In this document: positions 5,881 through 11,427 of the stretch, piece by piece | How the letters are laid out: each line of letters begins with the position of its first letter | Numbering within the stretch: the first letter of the stretch is position 1 | Assembly (NCBI GenBank): GCA_030123645.1 | Contig: JASJYE010000045.1 | Span: 1 to 11,427, forward strand | DNA: 11,427 nt | Direction of reading: 5' to 3' | Origin: Candidatus Hydrogenedentota bacterium | GTDB taxonomy: Bacteria > Hydrogenedentota > Hydrogenedentia > Hydrogenedentales > GCA-2746185 | Notes under the pieces: generated by a model | What the model was told of the DNA's origin: nothing | Databases searched by the model: none | Seen by the model: the letters and a program-made list of their open reading frames with translations, nothing else | Made by a program: the position numbers and the translations under genes

Positions 5881-7398
5881 ATGAATTTTTTCTCATTCCT
5901 GACGGCCGACGAGATCCGCTACGTACATGATTCCTCCCTCGAGATCCTTGAGGAGACGGGGCTCCTGGTTCGCAGCGAAAAGGCGCGCCAACGGTTCGCC
6001 CGGCACGGCGCCAACGTCGATCACCAAACGGAGATGGTCCGCATCCCCGCCGCCGTTGTCGAGAGCTACCGCGCCATGGTACCGCCGACGATCACCCTGC
6101 GCGGCCGCGATCCCGCTTACGACGTGACTTTTCCCCGCAAGCTTCCGGTCATCGCGACGGCGAGTTCGGCGCCCGATATCATGGACCCGGTGACGGGGGA
6201 GGCGCGCCGGGCCACATCGGACGATATCGCCCGAATCGCGCATCTGGTCAACGCGCTTCCCGGTTTCGACCTGTTCTCGATCTCGACGCTGGCCGACGAT
6301 GCGCCGCGCGGACAATTCAGTCTGTCGCGCTTCTATCCGGCCCTGAAGAATTGCCTGAAACCCTGCCGGACCTCCGTCATCGATCTCGCTGAAGTCCGCC
6401 AGGTGCTCAAGCTTGGCGAACTCATTGCCGGGTCGAAAGAAGCATACTGGGAGCGGCCCTTTATCAATTTCGGCTACTGCTCGATCGTCTCGCCCCTGAC
6501 CATGGATTTCGACAGCACAGAGATGCTGATGTTCTATGCCGAGAACGATATCACCGCTTACGGCACGATCGCGCCGATGGGCGGCCTGAGCACGCCGCTT
6601 TCGCTGCCGGGCATGTTGGTCTTGATGAACGCCGAATGGCTGGCCGCGGCGACGCTGGCGCAGATGTCCAAGCCGGGAACGTCGCAGATATACTGTTTCC
6701 TGCCCGTGTTCGCCGATATGCGCGACGGCGCCTATGCGCCGGGCGCGATCGAAATTGGCATGATGAACGCCGCCGTCTGTCAGATGGCGCGCTTCTATAA
6801 CGTTCCCGCCGGCGGCTATCTCGGGTTGACCAATTCGAAGGTCGCCGATGCCCAGGCGGGCTTCGAGAAAGGCATGTCACCGCTGCTCGGCGCCCTGTCC
6901 GGTGTCGATTTCATCGTTATGGGCGGTCTTCAGGATGCTCTGATGTCCTTCGATTTCGGCCAGCTTGAAATCGACAACGAAATCGCCGTCATGATCAAGC
7001 GTGTGCGCCAGGGCTTCGGCTTTTCCAAGGAAAGCGCATCGCTGGAAGAGATCAAGGCAACCGGGCCGGCCGGCATGTTCGCGGCCAACCCGGCAACGCT
7101 GGAACGCATGCACACGGCAACCTTCCTGCCCGACCTGGCGGACAGGAAGCTGCGCGAACAGTGGCAGCAGGAAGGCGCCTCGACCATCCACCAGCGGGCC
7201 ATGAACAAGGCGCTCGAAATCCTCTCCACCCCCAACTCCGCCGCCCTCGATCCGGCCGTCGACGAACGTATCCGGGCCGAATTCGAGGGTTTGGTCGCGG
7301 GCGATTCCGTCCTGCCGGAAGGATGGAAACGGTTGGAAATCGGCCCCAGTGAACCGAAACGGGAACGGCGCATAAGCCGTCGCAGCCGGATCGCATAG
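5881..7398 (+). CDS. MttB-superfamily (trimethylamine methyltransferase family) protein, non-pyrrolysine type
   Basis: The 505-residue product is recognised as MttB-family from its overall sequence: the N-terminal 'LTADEIRYVHDSSLEILEETG', the middle 'FINFGYCSIVSPLTMDFDS', 'YGTIAPMGGLSTPLSLPG' (227-244), and 'GLTNSKVADAQAGFEKG' (315-331). Length is normal for the family. In methanogens MttB carries pyrrolysine from an internal UAG; here no in-frame UAG occurs before the stop, so it belongs with homologues such as MtgB (glycine betaine) and MtpB (proline betaine), which transfer a methyl group from a quaternary amine to a corrinoid protein. The substrate cannot be read from the sequence. The C-terminal 15 residues are very basic. 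No corrinoid protein, corrinoid:folate methyltransferase or reactivator is in the window. It is the first gene of an operon with the flavoprotein 24 bp downstream. The stop codon is UAG. Confidence 0.85.
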   Translation: MNFFSFLTADEIRYVHDSSLEILEETGLLVRSEKARQRFARHGANVDHQTEMVRIPAAVVESYRAMVPPTITLRGRDPAYDVTFPRKLPVIATASSAPDIMDPVTGEARRATSDDIARIAHLVNALPGFDLFSISTLADDAPRGQFSLSRFYPALKNCLKPCRTSVIDLAEVRQVLKLGELIAGSKEAYWERPFINFGYCSIVSPLTMDFDSTEMLMFYAENDITAYGTIAPMGGLSTPLSLPGMLVLMNAEWLAAATLAQMSKPGTSQIYCFLPVFADMRDGAYAPGAIEIGMMNAAVCQMARFYNVPAGGYLGLTNSKVADAQAGFEKGMSPLLGALSGVDFIVMGGLQDALMSFDFGQLEIDNEIAVMIKRVRQGFGFSKESASLEEIKATGPAGMFAANPATLERMHTATFLPDLADRKLREQWQQEGASTIHQRAMNKALEILSTPNSAALDPAVDERIRAEFEGLVAGDSVLPEGWKRLEIGPSEPKRERRISRRSRIA

Positions 7399-7422
7399 AA
7401 CCCCGAACCAACAGGCAGCATC

Positions 7423-9843
7423 ATGGCAAAATTGTTTCCGACCAGCGCCCGAATTGTCATCATCGGCGGTGGCGTGATTGGCACCAGCATCGCGTATCAT
7501 CTCGTGCGATCCGGCGAGACGGATGTCTTGCTGCTGGAAAAGGCCAAATTGACCGAGGGCGGCACCTGGCACGCGGCCGGGCTGGTCGGCCAGTTCCGAT
7601 CGCAGCAGAACCTGATGAGCCTGATGACCGACAGTGTGAAGCTGTTCGACGGCTTGGCCGAAGAAACCGGGCAGGATACCGGCTGGCACAAATTCGGCAG
7701 CCTTAGGCTGGCCAAGAGCGAGGACCGCTGGAAGGAGATACTGAATTCGCAAACCGCCGCACGGGCGTCCGGCTTTGAGATGAACCTTGTGACGCCGTCC
7801 GAGGCGCGCGACATTTTTCCGCTGATCGAGGCTGACGACCTCGTCGGCGCGGCTTTCATCCCCGGTGACGGCTACATCGATCCCTACAGCCTGACCCAGG
7901 CTTACGCCAAGGGGGCGCGGGCCAATGGGGGGCGCGTCATCGAAGGCGTCATGGTCAAGGAACTTACGCGCGACGGCGAGAGGATCACCCATGTGGTGAC
8001 CGATCATGGCGCCATAAGCGTCGATACCGTCGTCAATGCGGCGGGATTATGGGCGCGCCAGGTCGGCTGGATGGCGGGCGTCGAGATCCCCGCCGGCGTG
8101 GTCGAGCATCAATACCTGGTGACCGAGAAATCCGACCGCATCCCCGACGGCCTGCCGGCCCTGCGCGATCCTGACGGCGGCTTCTACGCCAAGCCGGAGC
8201 CGGGGGCGCTGGCCATCGGTGGATGGGAAAAGCAAACCCGCGCCGTCAATCCGAGGGAAGGCTTCCCGTGGGACTGTGAGCACCATCTGTTCGATGGCGA
8301 TATGGACCGCTTGGAGGAGATCTTCGAACCGGCGGCACGGCGCTTGCCTATCCTCAACGAGCTTGGCCTGCGCACTATCATCAACGGACCGATCCCCATC
8401 TCGCCCGACGGCGAACCGATCATGGGGCCGGTTCCGGGCTTGAGCAATTTCTTCGCCGCTTGCGCGTTCACCTCCGGCATCGCCGCATCGGGCGGGGCCG
8501 GAAAGGCGATGGCCAATTGGATTCTCCATGGCGATGCCGGGCTCGATCTGTGGCCGTTCGACATCCGCCGCTTCGGACCCCTGCACGCCGGGCGGCGGTT
8601 TCTTCACGACCGTGCGATCGAGAGCTACAGCAAATACTACGCCATCCACTGGCCGGGCGAGGAGTTGGAAACGGCGCGCGGCGTGCGCCGCAGCCCGCTC
8701 TATCAGACCCTCAAGGAGCAGGGCGCGGTGTTCGGCTCGAAGTTCGGCTGGGAGCGGGCCAACTGGTTCGCATACGATGATATCCCCCAGCGCGACGTCC
8801 TCGGGTTCGACCGGCCGCAACAGGACATCACCGTCGGTCGCGAGCATCTGGCGGCCCGCGAAGGCGTCGTCCTCATCGATATGTCCTCCTTCACGAAATT
8901 CGAGATCAGCGGGCGCCAGGCCTGCCGGTTCCTCGAGTATCTCGCGGTGGCCACCATCGACAAGCCGCCGGGCGGCGCAACCTATACGCAGCTGTGCAAC
9001 GATCACGGCGGCATCGAGGCCGATGTCACCATCATCCGGCGTTCGCAAGATTGCTTCTGGCTGATCACCGGGTCCGGCCTGGGTATCCGCGATCGCCATT
9101 GGATCGAGCGCCACCAGAAGGGCTACGACGTAAGCTTGCGCGACATCACGTCGGCCCATGGCGTGATCAACCTCGCGGGCCCGCTGGCGCGCAAGGTGCT
9201 GGGCAAGGTCTGCGACGAAGACGTGAGCCATCAAGCGTTTCCCTTCATGACCGCGATGGACATCCGCATCGGCTATGCCCCGGCGGTGGCCTTCCGCGTC
9301 ACCTATATCGGCGAGCTGGGATGGGAGATCTACGTGCCGTCGGAATATCTCCAGTATGTCTATGAGGTGCTGCGCCAGGCCGGCGGGGAATTCGGAATTA
9401 CCGATATCGGCTACCGCGCCATCGACAGCCTGCGCCTGGAAAAGCGCTATCTGGCGTGGGGCACCGACATCACCCCCGATTACAATCCCTTTGAGGCCGG
9501 ATTGCAGTTTCTCATCGACTGGAACAAGGGTGACTTTCTAGGCGCTCAAGCTCTTGGCCGAATCAAGCAGCAAGGCGTCGAGCGAAAACTCGTCTGTCTG
9601 GCCCTGGACGATCCCTTGCCGGTCTTCGGTGGCGAGGCGATCTTGGTTGACGGTACGGCGGTTGCACAAACCACCAGCGGGAACTTCGGCTATTCCGTGC
9701 GCAAAAGTCTGGTGCTGGGGTACCTGCCGGTGGCCTTGCTCGGTCGCAATGACTTCGCGGTCGAGGCCTTTGGCAAGCGCAGCTCGGCTTCGCTGGTAAG
9801 AGGGGCCGCCTACGACCCCAAGCGAGAAAAAATCCTGTGCTGA
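7423..9843 (+). CDS. FAD-dependent demethylating oxidoreductase with GcvT domains (dimethylglycine/sarcosine dehydrogenase-like)
   Basis: The product has 806 residues, the usual size of dimethylglycine dehydrogenase-type enzymes. An N-terminal DAO-type FAD domain begins 'RIVIIGGGVIGTSIAYHL' with GxGxxG glycines at 15-20; 'GGTWHAAG' follows, in which His50 aligns with the histidine that carries covalent FAD in dimethylglycine and sarcosine dehydrogenases. 'INGPIPISPDGEPIMGPVP' (from about 320) and 'TSGIAASGGAGKAMANWI' close the FAD region. A linker (about 375-430) and GcvT N- and C-terminal folate-binding domains (about 430-800) follow. Members oxidise an N-methyl group and pass the one-carbon unit to tetrahydrofolate. 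With the MttB-like protein, a stepwise demethylation of a betaine-type compound is the likely role; the substrate is unknown. The ribosome site is weak (AGGCAG), suggesting coupling with the upstream gene. Confidence 0.88.
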   Translation: MAKLFPTSARIVIIGGGVIGTSIAYHLVRSGETDVLLLEKAKLTEGGTWHAAGLVGQFRSQQNLMSLMTDSVKLFDGLAEETGQDTGWHKFGSLRLAKSEDRWKEILNSQTAARASGFEMNLVTPSEARDIFPLIEADDLVGAAFIPGDGYIDPYSLTQAYAKGARANGGRVIEGVMVKELTRDGERITHVVTDHGAISVDTVVNAAGLWARQVGWMAGVEIPAGVVEHQYLVTEKSDRIPDGLPALRDPDGGFYAKPEPGALAIGGWEKQTRAVNPREGFPWDCEHHLFDGDMDRLEEIFEPAARRLPILNELGLRTIINGPIPISPDGEPIMGPVPGLSNFFAACAFTSGIAASGGAGKAMANWILHGDAGLDLWPFDIRRFGPLHAGRRFLHDRAIESYSKYYAIHWPGEELETARGVRRSPLYQTLKEQGAVFGSKFGWERANWFAYDDIPQRDVLGFDRPQQDITVGREHLAAREGVVLIDMSSFTKFEISGRQACRFLEYLAVATIDKPPGGATYTQLCNDHGGIEADVTIIRRSQDCFWLITGSGLGIRDRHWIERHQKGYDVSLRDITSAHGVINLAGPLARKVLGKVCDEDVSHQAFPFMTAMDIRIGYAPAVAFRVTYIGELGWEIYVPSEYLQYVYEVLRQAGGEFGITDIGYRAIDSLRLEKRYLAWGTDITPDYNPFEAGLQFLIDWNKGDFLGAQALGRIKQQGVERKLVCLALDDPLPVFGGEAILVDGTAVAQTTSGNFGYSVRKSLVLGYLPVALLGRNDFAVEAFGKRSSASLVRGAAYDPKREKILC

Positions 9844-10018
9844 GAATTCACCCCATAAAACCGGTTTGGTCACAAACTCGGTTACCTTACCCACTATGCT
9901 CAACAGGGCATACGGCGGGGTCACGTATGGACGCCTTGTGAAGAGTGAGGTGGTCCTGCTTTGTTTGTTGGACAGTTTGGCGTCCACCTATCGTAAACTT
10001 AATCATTATCTATCCTGC
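9844..10018. other. Convergent intergenic region with two inverted repeats
   Basis: This is the 175 bp between two converging genes. It holds the hairpin at 9859-9883 and a second inverted repeat, TGGACGCC (9928-9935) with GGCGTCCA (9979-9986), separated by 43 bases. Base composition is lower in GC than in the upstream operon. No gene is supported. Confidence 0.5.
9859..9883. terminator. Hairpin between converging genes, possible terminator
   Basis: AACCGGTTTG and CAAACTCGGTT pair with one bulged base around a GTCA loop, 16 bp after the flavoprotein stop. Read on the minus strand the stem is followed by TTTTATG, a short T run, so it could serve the Fic gene, although 135 bp past its stop. 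On the plus strand there is no T run. Confidence 0.4.
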
Positions 10019-11128
10019 CTACTCCTGCGGAAGCTGAATGTCGTAGCGGGTGCTGCGCCCGCCACCTTCCAGCTTTCTGATTGCACCCAGTTTCAGCAGT
10101 TCGCTCAGATCACGAGTAGCTGTTGCTTTCGAGCAATTTGTCATCTTCGTGTATTTTTGCGCACTCATCCCACCCTTGAAACCATCTAACCCTTCGCGGA
10201 ACATCCGACTTAGAATTTTGGTCTGTCGTTCATTGAGCTTATCCGCGTAAGTATCCCAGAAGCGTGCTTTGGAGAGCACATAGGCGATCTGTTCTTTCGC
10301 CTGATTCTGCGACTCAAGAACAAGGCCCGTAAACCAGACGAGCCACTCCGTAACATCTAAGCTGCCCAAGCTGGCACGCGAAAGAGCATCGTAATATTCC
10401 TGCCTTCGCCCCTGGATTGTGGTGGACAGGCTCAAAAGCGCCGGATGAACAAGCTCCTGCGACAAGGCAATTTCCGATATGGCGCGCCCCACGCGGCCAT
10501 TGCCGTCAGAGAACGGGTGGATGCACTCGAAATACAAATGCGCCACACCGGCCCGCACCGCACCCTTCATATTTTGGCTGCCGTTAAACCACTCGATAAA
10601 GCGCGTCATTTCCGCTGCAACCCGTGATGATGGCGGCGCTTCGTAATGGACTTTCTCCTTACCGATGGCACCGGAGACAATCTGCATGGGCTCGGGGTTG
10701 GATCGCCACTTGCCGACATCCATCTTGCCACGTTCATAGCGCCCGACGATGATCTGGTCCTGCCACTCGTAAAGACGATCTTCGCTCAAGGGATCGGCAA
10801 AATGATCCCGCACGGAGATCATCAGCGCAGCAACGCCATTGGCCTTTGGGTCGCGAACAGTCTCCGGCGTAGCATTCAGGCCAAGCTGGTTGCGAATGGA
10901 TGAGCGAACATCCTCCCGGTCAAAATTCTCGCCCTCGATCTGCGATGTTTTCACGGCCTCGGAAACCATGAGATCGATCAGGGCATCCGTTTTCTCGCCT
11001 TCGGATAGATGCTTGACCTCACCGACAAGGCTGCCGGCCTCAAGGGCATAGGCATAGGCGTTCTGGTCAACGGCGTCCGTATCCCAGGTAAAGTTTGGCC
11101 ACTCTTCTCTCTGCCAGATATACTGCAC
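10019..11128 (-). CDS. Class II Fic family AMP-transferase with C-terminal winged helix
   Basis: The product has 369 residues, close to the 372-residue Shewanella SoFic, and the same layout. The N-terminal part carries the inhibitory motif [S/T]xxxE[G/N] as TSQIEG (61-66), placing it among Fic proteins whose own N-terminal helix blocks ATP binding. The catalytic motif HPFSDGNGRVGR (204-215) is intact: catalytic His204, Asp208, the GNGR phosphate loop and Arg215. The last 75 residues form a winged helix-turn-helix: 'QKYTKMTNCSKATATRDLSELLKLGAI' region followed by a GGGRSTRY wing. The expected activity is transfer of AMP from ATP to a hydroxyl side chain, on itself or an unknown target. The start is GTG at 11128 with only a weak AAGAGA upstream. 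No antitoxin gene adjoins it, as expected where the inhibitory helix is built in. The operators directly upstream suggest it represses its own promoter. Confidence 0.9.
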   Translation of the reverse strand: MQYIWQREEWPNFTWDTDAVDQNAYAYALEAGSLVGEVKHLSEGEKTDALIDLMVSEAVKTSQIEGENFDREDVRSSIRNQLGLNATPETVRDPKANGVAALMISVRDHFADPLSEDRLYEWQDQIIVGRYERGKMDVGKWRSNPEPMQIVSGAIGKEKVHYEAPPSSRVAAEMTRFIEWFNGSQNMKGAVRAGVAHLYFECIHPFSDGNGRVGRAISEIALSQELVHPALLSLSTTIQGRRQEYYDALSRASLGSLDVTEWLVWFTGLVLESQNQAKEQIAYVLSKARFWDTYADKLNERQTKILSRMFREGLDGFKGGMSAQKYTKMTNCSKATATRDLSELLKLGAIRKLEGGGRSTRYDIQLPQE

Positions 11129-11159
11129 GTCTGTTTTAGCGTTTCTCTTGATATCTTCG

Positions 11160-11188
11160 TGAGCCGATTATATCATCTATTCGGCTCA
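11160..11188. promoter_or_regulatory. Palindromic operator 1 upstream of the Fic gene
   Basis: TGAGCCGA at 11160-11167 and TCGGCTCA at 11181-11188 form a perfect 8-bp inverted repeat; with the next three bases on each side (TTA / TAT) it matches TGAGCCGAATA at 10 of 11 in the left arm and fully in the right. Total length is 29 bp. It covers the -10 and start site of the Fic promoter, so binding would block transcription. Confidence 0.7.
11167..11175 (-). promoter_or_regulatory. Extended -10 promoter of the Fic gene (TGA-TATAAT)
   Basis: On the minus strand a perfect TATAAT (11172-11167) is preceded by the extended -10 TGN. The -35 region is poor. Transcription would begin near 11160, about 32 nt before the GTG. 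The element lies inside the first palindrome. Confidence 0.6.
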
Positions 11189-11204
11189 AATTAAAGCCTC
11201 CATA

Positions 11205-11233
11205 TGAGCCGAATAATAGTCCTATTCGGCTCA
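11205..11233. promoter_or_regulatory. Palindromic operator 2 upstream of the Fic gene
   Basis: TGAGCCGAATA (11205-11215) and TATTCGGCTCA (11223-11233) form a perfect 11-bp inverted repeat around 7 bp, 29 bp in total, like operator 1. The centres of the two operators are 45 bp apart. Four copies of one half-site upstream of a gene with its own winged helix point to a dedicated operator pair. Confidence 0.7.
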
Positions 11234-11311
11234 CCACATACAGAAAGTGGTTGCGGGGGCGCGATGCCAACCGTTGCTGGATAATATTCAGGTGAAAGCG
11301 GTGGCGCCGGT

Positions 11312-11404
11312 ATGAAATTTTCTGCGTTTGCCGATCGTATCAGGCGAACACGTGATCACCCGCGAGTTAATTTGACCGACCCCTCGCAGGCCGCCAGCCG
11401 GTAG
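11312..11404 (+). CDS. Short open frame at the right edge, possibly a gene remnant
   Basis: A 30-codon frame begins MKFSAFADRI, which recalls the first residues of some PLP-dependent aminotransferases (for example 'MKFSxFxDRIxGEGAxAWDIH'), then diverges and ends at a TAG. There is no ribosome site at a good distance. The similarity is ten residues only, so this could equally be non-coding. The rest of 11234-11427 shows nothing recognisable. Confidence 0.15.
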   Translation: MKFSAFADRIRRTRDHPRVNLTDPSQAASR

Positions 11405-11427
11405 AGATGACGGCCGCATGCCTGAAG

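Noticed and set aside
5881..7398. Pyrrolysine-containing MttB
   Set aside because: There is no in-frame UAG inside the coding region; the only one is the terminal stop.
5683..11376. 10-bp inverted pair GTCAAATTAA (5683-5692) and TTAATTTGAC (11367-11376) as ends of a mobile element
   Set aside because: The match does not extend, no target-site duplication or transposase is seen, and a window this size should hold dozens of such 10-bp pairs by chance.
11356..11427. Minus-strand frame entering from the right edge (24 codons ending GSVKLTRG)
   Set aside because: It may be the tail of a gene beyond the window, but it is too short to identify or support.

Overview
The window reads as chromosomal DNA of a GC-rich proteobacterium, most likely an alphaproteobacterium with an anaerobic lifestyle (Rhodospirillales-like). 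This rests on gene content: a NapC/NrfH-type multiheme cytochrome, a sigma-54 two-component system, an FNR-type site, an MttB-family methyltransferase next to a dimethylglycine-dehydrogenase-like flavoprotein, and a Fic protein. No rRNA, tRNA, CRISPR array or complete insertion sequence was seen. The taxonomic placement is inference.

Region 1 (1-5655) is a sensory and respiratory module. A membrane-anchored c-type cytochrome with at least 12 heme motifs runs leftward off the window. Divergent from it is a tight three-gene operon: a secreted PhnD-like binding protein, a membrane histidine kinase and an NtrC-family sigma-54 response regulator. The intergenic region carries a near-consensus -24/-12 promoter facing the cytochrome, two copies of a dyad (TTACC-N4-GGTAAC) at enhancer distance from it, and a perfect FNR-type box placed exactly for a class II promoter of the sensor operon. 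The natural reading is that oxygen limitation makes the sensor system, a ligand bound by the periplasmic protein activates the kinase and regulator, and the regulator turns on the multiheme electron conduit. The ligand and the terminal electron acceptor are not visible.

Region 2 (5656-9843) is a methylamine/betaine-type catabolic operon: an MttB-superfamily methyltransferase without an internal amber codon, then a FAD/GcvT-domain demethylating oxidoreductase of the dimethylglycine/sarcosine dehydrogenase type. The two genes share a reading frame and are separated only by one UAG and eight sense codons. Upstream, on the other strand, is what looks like the first codons of a LysR-type regulator that has been cut short, suggesting a deletion between regions 1 and 2.

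Region 3 (9844-11427) holds a class II Fic AMP-transferase with a C-terminal winged helix, on the minus strand. Its promoter lies inside tandem 29-bp palindromes, which suggests autoregulation. The right edge holds only small, weak open frames.
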